Below, one piece after another: positions 22,670-31,734 of a DNA stretch of 64,000 nt; the first letter of the stretch is position 1; every line of letters begins with the position of its first letter. The notes under the pieces are model-generated. The model made no database searches. It saw nothing but the letters and a program-made list of their open reading frames with translations, and had not been told where the DNA came from. The DNA is from Ectopseudomonas chengduensis (lineage in GTDB: Bacteria; Pseudomonadota; Gammaproteobacteria; Pseudomonadales; Pseudomonadaceae). Made by a program: the position numbers and the translations under genes. The stretch is taken from positions 1-64,000 of the forward strand of contig NZ_FMZQ01000006.1 in assembly GCF_900102635.1 (NCBI RefSeq), read 5' to 3'.

Positions 22670-23439
22670 AGGGCAGCATCAACGCCCGTGACTTGGACGA
22701 TGCGCTGGCCGCGCTGCAGAAGCTGGGCGGCGGGCTCGCTCCTCGGGCGCTGGCGGATGCACTCAACCATACGGCCAACCAGGCGCGCATCGCGCTGCGG
22801 GCTGAGATGGAGGATGTGTTCAACCCGAGGCCAACGCCGTGGGTGCTTAACTCGATTCGCATCATTCACGCCAAGCCATCGGCTGACCCTGAAGCAGCGG
22901 TGTGGGTACAGGATCAGGGCACGGGCAAGAATCCATTCAGCGCCGAGGATTACCTGCTGCCGCAAGTCGAAGGCGGTGAGCGGATCACGCGGCGGTCGGA
23001 GAAGTACCTGCGCGAGTCGGGGATTCTGCCGGCTGGTCGCTTCGTCGTGCCGGCAGCCGGTGCTCGGCTGGATGCCTACGGGAATATCCAGAAGGGACAC
23101 ATGACGCAGATCCTGTCGGGCCTGAAGGCGATGAAGCTATCGGGCTCGGACAACGCTGCGACTGATAGCCGGCGTTCCCTGCGAAAGGGGCACGCGCTGG
23201 CGTTCTTCGTGATGAAGCGCGGCAAGACGCCCATCGGCATCGCCGAGCGGCGTGGTAAGAGCGTGGCGATGGTGCTCGCCTTCGTGCGTCAGCCCCAGTA
23301 CCGCGAGCGCTTCAAGTTCCACGACGTGGTGCGCCGGGTCGCAGAGAACGACGCGCAGCTTGAAGCGAACATCGACAAGGCCATCGCTGATGCATTGGCT
23401 GGTCGGCTGCCCAGCCTGCCGAGCCGGCGGCGCCGCTGA
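22666..23439 (+). CDS. phage protein between holin and terminase, probably structural
   Basis: It starts at GTG 22666, overlapping the holin stop. The 257 residues begin with a helical region (LDDALAALQKLGGGLAPRAL), contain VFNPRPTPWVLNSIRI and GGERITRRSEKYLRESG, and end very basic (SLPSRRRR). The N-terminal pattern resembles minor tail or head-tail proteins of other phages (tail-completion types), but no firm family is recognised. Confidence 0.6.
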   Translation: MKGSINARDLDDALAALQKLGGGLAPRALADALNHTANQARIALRAEMEDVFNPRPTPWVLNSIRIIHAKPSADPEAAVWVQDQGTGKNPFSAEDYLLPQVEGGERITRRSEKYLRESGILPAGRFVVPAAGARLDAYGNIQKGHMTQILSGLKAMKLSGSDNAATDSRRSLRKGHALAFFVMKRGKTPIGIAERRGKSVAMVLAFVRQPQYRERFKFHDVVRRVAENDAQLEANIDKAIADALAGRLPSLPSRRRR

Positions 23440-23495
23440 CGCCAGTGGCGTGCTACATGACAGGCCGGGGGCCCCTGGGCCGGCGAGGGTGGCAA

Positions 23496-23590
23496 GGGTA
23501 ATTCGAGCCCCGTTCTCGCGCTAGTGGGTGGGGTTGGAGGTTAGTTAATTGGGGTTAATTCGGTTAATCCCCGGGGTAATTCTGGTTAAT
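23496..23590. repeat. GGTTAATT repeat cluster, candidate cos/pac terminase site
   Basis: Copies of G(G)TTAAT(T) occur at 23544-23550, 23553-23560, 23562-23569 and 23584-23590, with variants GGGTAATT at 23496-23503 and 23574-23581. The cluster fills the gap just before the small terminase gene, the usual place for terminase recognition sites. AT-rich repeats in otherwise GC-rich DNA support a protein-binding role. Confidence 0.5.
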
Positions 23591-23600
23591 AGGTGAATTC

Positions 23601-24173
23601 ATGACGGTCATGAAGAAGTCAGAGTTCGCGGACAGCCAGGGTTGGTCTCGGCCTTATGTGTCGAAGCTGGCCTCCCAGGGGCGGCTTGTTCTGACCGAAG
23701 ACGGTAAGCAGGTACTCGTCGAGGAAACGCTTGCTCTGTTGAGTGAGACCGCCGACCCCAGCAAGGCCGCAGTCGCCGAACGCCACCAGCAAGGCCGCGT
23801 CGAGAAGGGCGTGCATGCCCACCTGACCCCGGCCGCCGAGTCCCTGCCATCCGCAGGAGCCCCCGACTATCAGAAGGCCAGGGCTCATCGTGAGTACTAC
23901 CTAGCCAAGCTGGCCGAGGATGAGTTCCTCAAGGGACGCGGCGAGCTGGTCGAGCGCAAGGCTGTCGACACCGCCGCATTCAACACTGCGCGCACATTGC
24001 GCGACCTGATCCTCGGTCTGCCGCCAAAGATCGCTGGCGAGCTGATCGCCATCACCGACACCTGGGAAATGGAACGCAAGCTCACCGAACTGCTGCGAGG
24101 CGTCCTCGAGGATGCCGCCAGCCTGGTGCAGCTCGACGCCGAGATTGAACAGGGGGCGAAGGAGCCGAACTAG
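23601..24173 (+). CDS. terS: terminase small subunit (Nu1-like)
   Basis: TerS recognises phage DNA for packaging. The 190-residue product opens with a winged-helix-like DNA-binding domain (KKSEFADSQGWSRPYVSKLA, about 4-24), as in lambda Nu1, and continues with a long helical oligomerisation region. ATG 23601 or 23610 could start it. It lies directly after a repeat cluster that may be its binding site and directly before the large subunit gene. Confidence 0.85.
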   Translation: MTVMKKSEFADSQGWSRPYVSKLASQGRLVLTEDGKQVLVEETLALLSETADPSKAAVAERHQQGRVEKGVHAHLTPAAESLPSAGAPDYQKARAHREYYLAKLAEDEFLKGRGELVERKAVDTAAFNTARTLRDLILGLPPKIAGELIAITDTWEMERKLTELLRGVLEDAASLVQLDAEIEQGAKEPN

Positions 24174-24175
24174 CC

Positions 24176-26146
24176 ATGCAACACGCGTATGCCGACGGTG
24201 CTGCCACGTACCGGGCGGCATATCACCGAGGCCTGGAGCTCGATCCGGAACTGTGGATCGACCAGTGGGCCGACGAGTACCAGCGGATCCCGAAGGACAC
24301 CGGCGCCGCCGAGCCCGGCAAGTACCACACCGACCGCACGCCCTTTGCGCGCGAGCCGATGCGCTGCCTATCGCCGCTGCACCCTTGCAAGCGCGTGGTA
24401 ACCATGGTCGCCTCGCAGATGATGAAGACGCAGATCGCGCTCAACTGGATCGGCGGCAACATTCACATGGCGCCGGCCAACATCCTGGCGCTGCTGCCGA
24501 GCGAGAAGCTGGCCCGCCGGGTCTCCAGCCGGATCGACAAAACGATCAAGGCGGTACCGGAACTCAGCAAGCGCGTGGCCAAGCCCCGCTCACGCGATGC
24601 CCGCAACACTCTCGACACCAAGGAATTCGAAGGCGGCACGCTGTACTGCACCACCGCCGGCTCGGCCGCCAACCTGGCAGAGCTGGCGGCGCGCTACATC
24701 TACGGCGACGAGATCGACCGTTGGGATGTCGACGTAGACAGCGAAGGCGACCCCATTGAGCTGGCCGAGGCGCGCGGCACCACGTTCGGCCGCAAGGCCA
24801 AGTACTACTTCTCCAGCTCGCCGACGATCAAAGGCGCCTCGCGCATTGACGATCTGTACGAACAGAGCGACAAGCGCCGCTTCTTCGTGCCGTGCCCGCA
24901 CTGTGGGCAGCACCAGGTGCTGGAGTGGGCCAACCTCAAGTGGACCGACGACTACAAGCGCGTCGACTATCTCTGCAGCAACGCCGAGTGCGGCGCACTG
25001 ATCGAGGAACACCACAAGACGGCCATGCTGCTGGCTGGCGAGTGGCGCGCCACCGCGAAGGGTGATGGCGAGACCGTGGGCTTCCACCTCAACGCGCTCT
25101 ATTCGCCGTTGGGCTGGCTGTCCTGGGCGAGCTTGGCCAAGCAGTACGACAAGGCCAAGGTCGCTGCCGACCGTGGCGACAACGAACCCATGCAGGTGTT
25201 CTACAACACCCGCCTGGCGTTGGTGTGGGACGCCGCACAGGAGATGACCAAGGCCAGCGAGCTGAAGGCCCGCGCCGAGGATTACCGCCTGGGTACGGTG
25301 CCGCAAGGTGCGCTCATTCTCACCGCCGCCGTCGACGTGCAGCACAACCGCCTGGAAATGCTGGTGATCGGCTGGGGCGAGGGGCTGGAGCGCTGGGTGG
25401 TCGACTACGTTGTCGTGCCGGGTGACCCAGCACTGCAGCGCACCTGGCTGGATCTGGACGAGCAACTGAAGCGCCGCTACCGGCACGCCTCTGGTGTGGA
25501 ACTGGCCATCTGCGCAGCAGCGGTTGACTCCGGTGGCCACCACACCGATGAGGTCTACCAGTTCACCCGGCTGCGGCGCTGGCGGAAAGTGTTCGCGGTG
25601 AAGGGGGCGAGCAAGCCTGGCCGGCCTGTGCTGGCTCAGCGGCCCTCGAAAGTCGATGTGACGTACAACGGCCAAACCGAGAAGCAGGGCGCCGAACTCT
25701 GGATCATCGGTACCGACACGGCGAAGGACTGGATCTACAACCGTTACCCGTTCGCCGAAGGCCCTGGCGCACTGCACTTCTCGACAGACCTGCCCGACGA
25801 GTTCTACGACCAGGCCGTGGCAGAGCGAAAAATCACCGTCTACGTGAAGGGCTACAAGCGCACCGTCTGGGTAAAGGGCAAGGCCGAGCGCAACGAAGTG
25901 CTCGACCTTCTGGTTTACAACCAGGCCGCTGCCCAGTTCCTGGGGCTGCACCGCTACCACCAGGGCGAATGGAGCAAGCTGCGCGCTGCGGTGAGTCAGG
26001 GAAGCCTTTTTGCGCACCCAGCCGCGAGCAGCAACGTCACCGCCCTGCAGGAGGATGCCGAGAAGGCAGCCACCCCGCCGCTGCCGAAGCCAACACCACA
26101 ACCACCAACGCGCCGGGTATCCCGAAGCGCCTACCTGAAACGATGA
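24176..26146 (+). CDS. terL: terminase large subunit (lambda GpA family)
   Basis: This ATPase and endonuclease cuts and packages DNA into proheads. The 656-residue product follows lambda gpA: an N-terminal motor region (VVTMVASQMMKTQIALNW, about 78-95; ARYIYGDEIDRWDVD, about 180), a zinc-like pair CPHCGQH ... CSNAECGA (about 240-265), and a nuclease region starting near LILTAAVDVQHNRLEML (about 380). It is intact, and a Pro-rich tail ends the protein. The gene begins three bases after terS. Confidence 0.95.
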   Translation: MQHAYADGAATYRAAYHRGLELDPELWIDQWADEYQRIPKDTGAAEPGKYHTDRTPFAREPMRCLSPLHPCKRVVTMVASQMMKTQIALNWIGGNIHMAPANILALLPSEKLARRVSSRIDKTIKAVPELSKRVAKPRSRDARNTLDTKEFEGGTLYCTTAGSAANLAELAARYIYGDEIDRWDVDVDSEGDPIELAEARGTTFGRKAKYYFSSSPTIKGASRIDDLYEQSDKRRFFVPCPHCGQHQVLEWANLKWTDDYKRVDYLCSNAECGALIEEHHKTAMLLAGEWRATAKGDGETVGFHLNALYSPLGWLSWASLAKQYDKAKVAADRGDNEPMQVFYNTRLALVWDAAQEMTKASELKARAEDYRLGTVPQGALILTAAVDVQHNRLEMLVIGWGEGLERWVVDYVVVPGDPALQRTWLDLDEQLKRRYRHASGVELAICAAAVDSGGHHTDEVYQFTRLRRWRKVFAVKGASKPGRPVLAQRPSKVDVTYNGQTEKQGAELWIIGTDTAKDWIYNRYPFAEGPGALHFSTDLPDEFYDQAVAERKITVYVKGYKRTVWVKGKAERNEVLDLLVYNQAAAQFLGLHRYHQGEWSKLRAAVSQGSLFAHPAASSNVTALQEDAEKAATPPLPKPTPQPPTRRVSRSAYLKR

Positions 26147-26160
26147 CGTGAGGGCTGCCC

Positions 26161-26379
26161 ATGGCAAGCGCACAACAGCGCCTGGATGAGGTCCGGGCGG
26201 CGATCAGCGACATCTTGAGCAAAGGCCAAAGCGTCAGCAAAGGTGACCGGCGGCTGGATAGGGCGCGGCTCGAAAGCCTGCGTGACCTTGAGTCGCAATA
26301 TGAGGCTGATGTAGCCCGCGAGTCCCGCGCCGGCCAGCCACGGCAAATTCGGCTGTACAGCCGTGGCAAGGGGGCGTGA
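26161..26379 (+). CDS. W: head-tail joining protein gpW
   Basis: It is a 72-residue protein of the lambda W family, which plugs the portal before tail joining. It has the helical QQRLDEVRAAISDILSKGQS opening and the basic C-terminus GQPRQIRLYSRGKGA. It lies between TerL and portal genes, as in lambda. Confidence 0.85.
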   Translation: MASAQQRLDEVRAAISDILSKGQSVSKGDRRLDRARLESLRDLESQYEADVARESRAGQPRQIRLYSRGKGA

Positions 26380-27839
26380 TGGGCTATCGAGTTCGAGCCA
26401 AGCCGGTGAGGCTGCAGGTGGTGAACAGCTACGAGGGGGCCGGTCATGGTCGCCGCGCGCAGAGCTGGGACGCCCCTGATGCCGCGCTGAACACCATCGC
26501 CATTCCGGCGCTGCCGGCGCTACGCAAGCGCTCCAAGGCGGCAGTGCGTAATAACCCCTGGGCTGCCAGCGGCATCGGCAAACGCGTCAGCAGCCTGATC
26601 GGTACCGGCATCACGCCGCGCGCACAGATCAAGGATGACGCGCTACGCAGTGCCATCAACCAGCTCTGGAGCGACTGGACGGACGAGTCCGACGCCGACA
26701 ACCTCACCGACTTCTACGGCCAGCAGGCGCTGATTGCGCGCATGGTCGAAGAGTCCGGCGAGTGCTTCGTGCGGTTGCGCTACCGTCGAGCCGAGGACGG
26801 CTTGGCGGTGCCACTGCAGTTGCAGATCCTGCCGCCCGAGTTCGTGCCGCTGGATCGCAACTTCGTCACCCGGCGCGGCAACGTGGTACGGGCTGGCATC
26901 GAGTTCGACCAGGTGGGCCGCCGCGTGGCGTACTGGATGTGGAAGAACCACCCCGGCGACGCCCGGGCGCTGGGCACCAGCTACAACACGTTGAACCGCA
27001 TCCCGGCCAGCGAGGTGCTGCACATCTTCGAACCGCTCGAAGGTGGGCAACTGCGTGGCATCCCGCGCCTGGCGCCGGTGCTGCTGCGGCTCAAGTCGTT
27101 GGACAACTACGACGACGCAGTGTTGTTCCGGCAGGAGGTGGCCAACCTTTTTGCCGGATTTATCACCAAACCAAGGCCGGATGGGCCGCCGACCCTGGAC
27201 CCTGCAACCGGTCAGCCGTTTAAGACTGATACGGATGGCGTGCCGATGGTTGCCATGGAGCCGGGCACCATGCAGGAGCTGATGGAGGGCGAGGAGGTCA
27301 AGTTCTCCGACCCGCCGTCAGCTGGTGACACCTACGTCGACTTCATGCGGCAACAGCTCATGGCATCTGCGGCCGGCATCGAACTGCCCTATGAGCTGCT
27401 GACCGGCGACATGGCCGACATCAGCGATCGCGTGCTGCGCGTGCTGCTCAATGAATTCCGCCGCCGTATCGAGCAGCTGCAGTTCGGCGTTTACGTGTTC
27501 CAGCTCTGCCGCCCAGTGCGCGCCGCGTGGCTCGACGCTGCCTGGCTTACCGGTGCCATCCAGCTGCCGGACTACCAGGCCAAGCGCCGCGACTACCTGC
27601 GCACGCGCTGGGTGCCACAGGGCTGGGCCTACATGCACCCCGTGCAGGACGTGCAGGGCAAATTGCTGGAGATCAAAGGCGGCTTGGCCAGCCGCAGCGA
27701 GCACGCGCTACGCAGCGGCTACGACGCCGAAGTGATCGACCAGGAAAACGCCGACGACAATGCCCGGGCCAAGCAGCTCGGGCTCGACTACACCACCGAC
27801 ACGGCCCTAGTGGCTGAGGAAAAAGAGGACGCCAAATGA
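26379..27839 (+). CDS. B: phage portal protein (lambda family)
   Basis: The dodecameric portal forms the DNA entry vertex. The 486-residue product has the lambda portal-family features ARNNPWAAsGI (here VRNNPWAASGIGKRVSSLIG, about 65-84) and YWMWKNHPGDA, and a C-terminal acidic tail. ATG 26379 overlaps the gpW stop; a GTG lies one codon upstream. The following protease gene overlaps its end. Confidence 0.94.
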   Translation: MGYRVRAKPVRLQVVNSYEGAGHGRRAQSWDAPDAALNTIAIPALPALRKRSKAAVRNNPWAASGIGKRVSSLIGTGITPRAQIKDDALRSAINQLWSDWTDESDADNLTDFYGQQALIARMVEESGECFVRLRYRRAEDGLAVPLQLQILPPEFVPLDRNFVTRRGNVVRAGIEFDQVGRRVAYWMWKNHPGDARALGTSYNTLNRIPASEVLHIFEPLEGGQLRGIPRLAPVLLRLKSLDNYDDAVLFRQEVANLFAGFITKPRPDGPPTLDPATGQPFKTDTDGVPMVAMEPGTMQELMEGEEVKFSDPPSAGDTYVDFMRQQLMASAAGIELPYELLTGDMADISDRVLRVLLNEFRRRIEQLQFGVYVFQLCRPVRAAWLDAAWLTGAIQLPDYQAKRRDYLRTRWVPQGWAYMHPVQDVQGKLLEIKGGLASRSEHALRSGYDAEVIDQENADDNARAKQLGLDYTTDTALVAEEKEDAK

Positions 27840-29038
27840 AGAAGATGACCAACCGCCTGGCGCTGGCGGTCATGCTGGGCGGCCTGGGCATCGACGCCTT
27901 CGCCCAGCCGCGCATGCTCAACCTTGAAGGCGCGCCCGACCTCAACGCCGAACACTGGTACAGCATCCAGGCGGCCGGCGAGGAGGGCGGCAAACCGATC
28001 GAGGTCTACATCTACGGGGAGATCGGCTTCTGGGGCGTCACCTCGGGCGACTTCATCCGCGATCTGAAAGAGATCGACGATGGCGTGTCTGACGTGCTGG
28101 TGCACTTCGACACCGTCGGCGGCGACCTCTTCGACGGCATTGCCATCCACAACACGCTGCGCGCCTTGGGCGAGCGGTGCATCGGGCAGATCGACGGTGC
28201 GTGTTTCAGCGCAGGCAGCGTGGCCGTGTGTGGCGCTCACAAGGTGCGCATGGCCGACAACGCCATGTTCATGATTCACAACCCCTGGACGTTCATGGCT
28301 GGCGATAGCGACGAGCTGCGCAAGATGGCCGACATGATGGACAAGGCCTTCGAAGGCATCGTCGCCAGCTACCAGCACCGCGCACTGAGCATCGATGACG
28401 CCGAGCTGCGCCGCATGATCAACGACACCACCTGGCTCACAGCCAGCGAGGCCAAGACCCATGGTTTCGTCGACGAGGTGTTCGGAGAGGTTGCGCCGCT
28501 GGTGAACAACGCGGCGCTGGGCAAGATCCTCAACCGCTACCGCAACGTGCCCGAAGCGGCGCTGCGCCTGGTTGGCGAAGTTGAGCCAGCACCGACCCCC
28601 GATCCTGACCCAACCCCGGATCCCGAACCCGATCCGGTACCGACCACCCCGGAAGCCGCTGAACTGGCAGCCAAGCTCGCAACGGACTGCGCCGCAGCCG
28701 GCCTGAGCAACTGCGTTAGCTACCTGATCAAGGCCAGCGCCCTGGCCAGTAGCGAGGCCGTGCAGCAGCACTTCAACCGCGCCAAGGACGTTCGCGCCGC
28801 CTGCCTGGTTGCCAAGCGCCCGGATGACGCCCAGGCACTGATCGAAGCCGGGCTGACCGGTGAACAGGCCAAGGCGAAGCTGTTCGAGAAGCTGGCCGCT
28901 AACAGCAGTCAGGTGGAAATCAGCAACCTACCCCCGGTGGACGACGACCCTCAGGCCAGCGCCCACCAGCCACCAACGGCGAATGAGGTCTATGCTCGCC
29001 GCCGCAATAACGCCTCGAAAGGAGGAAACAAAGCATGA
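27836..29038 (+). CDS. C: head maturation protease (ClpP-like) with scaffold domain
   Basis: The N-terminal 230 residues form a ClpP/S14-type protease. Ser125 in GACFSAGSVAV and His148 in MFMIHNP are the likely catalytic pair, and WLTASEAKTHGFVDEV closes the fold. A Pro/Asp-rich linker (about 250-275) leads to a helical C-terminal part that should act as scaffold, as gpC/Nu3 do in lambda. It lies between portal and decoration genes. An internal start for a separate scaffold is possible but not marked by a strong ribosome site. Confidence 0.88.
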   Translation: MKKMTNRLALAVMLGGLGIDAFAQPRMLNLEGAPDLNAEHWYSIQAAGEEGGKPIEVYIYGEIGFWGVTSGDFIRDLKEIDDGVSDVLVHFDTVGGDLFDGIAIHNTLRALGERCIGQIDGACFSAGSVAVCGAHKVRMADNAMFMIHNPWTFMAGDSDELRKMADMMDKAFEGIVASYQHRALSIDDAELRRMINDTTWLTASEAKTHGFVDEVFGEVAPLVNNAALGKILNRYRNVPEAALRLVGEVEPAPTPDPDPTPDPEPDPVPTTPEAAELAAKLATDCAAAGLSNCVSYLIKASALASSEAVQQHFNRAKDVRAACLVAKRPDDAQALIEAGLTGEQAKAKLFEKLAANSSQVEISNLPPVDDDPQASAHQPPTANEVYARRRNNASKGGNKA

Positions 29039-29667
29039 TCAAAACTGAAGGTGTTTACACCGGCGAGTTCCTCCTCTCGGAGGCCAACGGTACCCGCAGC
29101 CGCGAGGAGGTGGTCATCGCCGCCGGCTCCGGCATTCTCAAGGCCGGCACGCTGATCGCCCTTATCACCGCCGCCAACGCACTCACCCCAGCCGCCGATG
29201 CCGGCAACACTGGCAACGGCACCATCGGCTCGGTGACCGTCACCAGTGCGGCCATCAGCGGTGCCTACATCCTCACCATCACCGAGGCTGCAGCCAACGG
29301 CGGCAAGTTCGAGCTGGTCGACCCGACCGGTGCGCTGGTGGGTGAGGGCACCGTCGGCCAGGCCTTCACCGGTGGCGGGCTGACCTTCACCCTGGGTGAC
29401 GGCTCCACCGACTTCGCCGAAGGCGATGGCTTCACCCTCACTGTGCTGGCCAACCTCGGTGAATACACCGCCTACGACGATGACGGTACCGACGATGGCC
29501 GCCGCGCCGCCAGCGGCATCCTGTTCGCCTCGGTGGATGCCACCACCAACGACGTGCGCGCCGTTGGCGTGATGCGTGATGCCGAGGTGATTGAAAGCCT
29601 GCTCACCGGCCTGGATGCAAACGGCCGCGCCGACCTGCTGGCCAAAGGCATCGTCATTCGCCCCTGA
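29035..29667 (+). CDS. D: head decoration protein (lambda gpD-like, extended)
   Basis: The product stabilises the expanded capsid. The N-terminal FLLSEANGTRSREEVVIAAG and ILKAGTLIALI, and the C-terminal GILFASVDATTNDVRAVGV, match the gpD family. At 210 residues it is about twice as long as lambda gpD. The extra middle part (about 60-140) reads as a beta-rich inserted domain (FELVDPTGALVGEGTVG), seen in related decoration proteins. It overlaps the protease stop. Confidence 0.85.
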   Translation: MIKTEGVYTGEFLLSEANGTRSREEVVIAAGSGILKAGTLIALITAANALTPAADAGNTGNGTIGSVTVTSAAISGAYILTITEAAANGGKFELVDPTGALVGEGTVGQAFTGGGLTFTLGDGSTDFAEGDGFTLTVLANLGEYTAYDDDGTDDGRRAASGILFASVDATTNDVRAVGVMRDAEVIESLLTGLDANGRADLLAKGIVIRP

Positions 29668-29695
29668 CCGTCAACCGGATCAACCCCAACACCCC

Positions 29696-29717
29696 AAGCC
29701 CCGCACCTGCGGGGCTT
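29696..29717 (+). terminator. hairpin between decoration and capsid genes
   Basis: AAGCCCCGC (29696-29704) pairs with GCGGGGCTT (29709-29717). No T-run follows, so it may act as an RNA-processing or stabilising stem before the highly expressed capsid gene rather than as a full terminator. Confidence 0.45.
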
Positions 29718-29737
29718 CGCATTTCTAGGAGCCCAAC

Positions 29738-30736
29738 ATGGCTGAGATCACGATTTTTCAGGACGAGGCGTTCGGCGTAGACGCGCTGCTCGCCGTCATC
29801 AACGAAGACCACGTACTGCCGGGGCAGATTGCTGCTGCAGGCCTGTTCGAAGAGCAAGGCGTCACCGGTACCGTCGTACAAATCGAAAAGGACGGCATGA
29901 CCCTGCAACTGGTCAAGGCCGCCCCTCGTGGGGCAACTGGCCAGGTGGTTACCGGCAACAAACGCGACCTGATCCCGTTCAACACCGTGCACCTGCCGGA
30001 AACCTTCCAGATCCTGGCGGACGAGATTCAGGGCATCCGCGCGAGCGGTAGCCTGACCGAGTTGATGCAGGTGCAGGCCTACGTCGCCCGCCGTATCGAG
30101 AAGGCCCGCCGCCAGCTCGACCTCACCCACGAATACCAGCGCATCGGTGCCATCAAGGGCAAGGTGGTGGACGCCGATGGCGAGAGCGTGCTGTTCGACA
30201 TCTTCCAGCGCTTCGACATCAAGCGTCCCAAGGTCTTCAGCTTGGAGCTGGACAACCCCGATACCGATGTGTCGGCCAAGTGCGCCGAGATCCTCGATGC
30301 CCAAGACGATGTGCTCGGCAACATCACCAGCACCGGCGCGCATGCGTACTGCGGCAAAGTGCTCTGGGCCAAGCTCATCGCCCACAAGAGCGTGCGCGAG
30401 GCTTACCTGAATTGGCAGGCAGCGGCGCAATTGATGGGTGATCGCCGCCAGCCGTTCGAGTTCGGCGGTATCACCTGGGAGCGCTACAAGGGCAAGATCG
30501 GCAACACCCCCTTTGTTGCCGATGACCGCGCGCATGTCGTGCCTATGGGCGTGCCGGAGCTGTTCATCAGCGCCTTCGCCCCTGCTGACTACATGGAGAC
30601 GGTCAACACCGAGGGCATGCCGTACTACTCCAAACTGGAGATGATGAAGTACGGCAAAGGTGTGGAAGGTGAGGCGCAGTCCAACCCGCTGCACCTGTGC
30701 ACCCGTCCGGCATCCGTCCGCGAACTGACCATCTGA
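29738..30736 (+). CDS. E: major capsid protein (lambda gpE family)
   Basis: The 332-residue protein is of gpE size and has the family's QLVKAAPRGATGQVVTGNKR (about 49-68) and FQRFDIKRPKVFSLELDN stretches and a C-terminal TRPASVRELTI. Its own ribosome site (AGGAG) follows the hairpin at 29696. Codons are strongly GC-biased, as in other abundant late genes here. Confidence 0.94.
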   Translation: MAEITIFQDEAFGVDALLAVINEDHVLPGQIAAAGLFEEQGVTGTVVQIEKDGMTLQLVKAAPRGATGQVVTGNKRDLIPFNTVHLPETFQILADEIQGIRASGSLTELMQVQAYVARRIEKARRQLDLTHEYQRIGAIKGKVVDADGESVLFDIFQRFDIKRPKVFSLELDNPDTDVSAKCAEILDAQDDVLGNITSTGAHAYCGKVLWAKLIAHKSVREAYLNWQAAAQLMGDRRQPFEFGGITWERYKGKIGNTPFVADDRAHVVPMGVPELFISAFAPADYMETVNTEGMPYYSKLEMMKYGKGVEGEAQSNPLHLCTRPASVRELTI

Positions 30737-30738
30737 CC

Positions 30739-31050
30739 ATGGCCGGCTTCGGTGACTGCATCGCCGCGCTCGACGATGCAGTGATGGACAGCCTCAGCGA
30801 TGGCACCGCCACCTACCTGAGCCGCACCGGCCAGGTGCTGGCGGAAGGTGTGCCGGTGATCGTCGAGAAGGACGTCGAGCGGTTTAGCGAGGGCGGGGCG
30901 GTTGATCGGGTGCGCACGCACGAAGTGCAGAAGCGCTACCTGCAACCGTTCGACCGCCAAGGCGCCTTCGCCATGGATGGCAAGACCTGGCACATCGACG
31001 GCATCGAGCGCGATGACGGCCACATGATCACCCTCTACGTGGTGCCCTGA
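30739..31050 (+). CDS. head-tail joining protein (gpFII-like)
   Basis: The 103-residue protein follows the capsid gene after two bases. Its pattern (FGDCIAALDDAVMDSLSDGT, then YLSRTGQVLAEGVPVIVEKD and a C-terminal WHIDGIERDDGHMITLYVV) fits the FII-type adaptor that completes the head for tail attachment. Confidence 0.7.
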   Translation: MAGFGDCIAALDDAVMDSLSDGTATYLSRTGQVLAEGVPVIVEKDVERFSEGGAVDRVRTHEVQKRYLQPFDRQGAFAMDGKTWHIDGIERDDGHMITLYVVP

Positions 31051-31051
31051 C

Positions 31052-31495
31052 ATGACCCAACCCATTGACATGCAGTCGGCGATCTTCACCGAGCTGAAAG
31101 TATTGCTCGCCCAGGTGCCGGGCTTCGGCGCCGAGGTGATCGAGGACGACGTGCTGCGCGTGATCGATGCTGACGACGAAGGGCTGCCGGATGACCTGAT
31201 CATCCTGCAGCCCGGCACAACTGAGGAAGTCGAGCGGCAGGCGTCGAACAGCGTGCGTGAGCGACTCACCGTCAACATCACCCTCATGACGCGGCGTCGT
31301 GACTACCTCGCCGCGCTACGTGCAGGGCGCCTGGCGGTGAAGGTGCAGCTCGCCGGCACCAAGCTCGGCATCAAGCAACAGGGCGTGCAGCAGGGCGCCT
31401 TCCAACCCGAAACCCCCATGGCGCCGCGCAACGGCCGGCGTTGGGCTGCCCAGGTGATGCCGGTACAGATCCCCTACGTGCAGCCCCTCAAGTGA
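31052..31495 (+). CDS. tail completion / terminator protein (gpU-like)
   Basis: The 147-residue product is placed where the tail terminator lies in lambda-type genomes. It shows a typical helix IFTELKVLLAQVPGF and a beta-rich middle (RERLTVNITLMTRRRDYLAA). The family assignment is by position and general pattern. Confidence 0.6.
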   Translation: MTQPIDMQSAIFTELKVLLAQVPGFGAEVIEDDVLRVIDADDEGLPDDLIILQPGTTEEVERQASNSVRERLTVNITLMTRRRDYLAALRAGRLAVKVQLAGTKLGIKQQGVQQGAFQPETPMAPRNGRRWAAQVMPVQIPYVQPLK

Positions 31496-31505
31496 GGAAC
31501 ACCCC

Positions 31506-31697
31506 ATGCCCAAAATCAACGTGGCCAAACCCTTCAACTTCCAGAAGGGCGGCAAGGTGCAGCTCTTCAAAAAGGGCGAACAGGACGTCGACCCTGAAGT
31601 GGCTGAGCACGCCGAGAAGCGCGGCTATCTGGTCGCTCCGAAGGCCAAGGCCAGCGCCGCTGAGCCAGAAGCAAAGCCGGCCGCTGAGCCCAAGTAA
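31506..31697 (+). CDS. small phage virion-associated protein, 63 aa
   Basis: It begins MPKINVAKPFNFQKGGKVQL, followed by VDPEVAEHAEKRGYLV and an Ala/Lys/Pro tail. The GAGG ribosome site and its position before the tail tube gene support it. It is widespread in siphophages as a short unnamed protein. Confidence 0.7.
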   Translation: MPKINVAKPFNFQKGGKVQLFKKGEQDVDPEVAEHAEKRGYLVAPKAKASAAEPEAKPAAEPK

Positions 31698-31734
31698 CCG
31701 CCCCCGTAAACCCCACGATCACTAGGAGAGTCCC

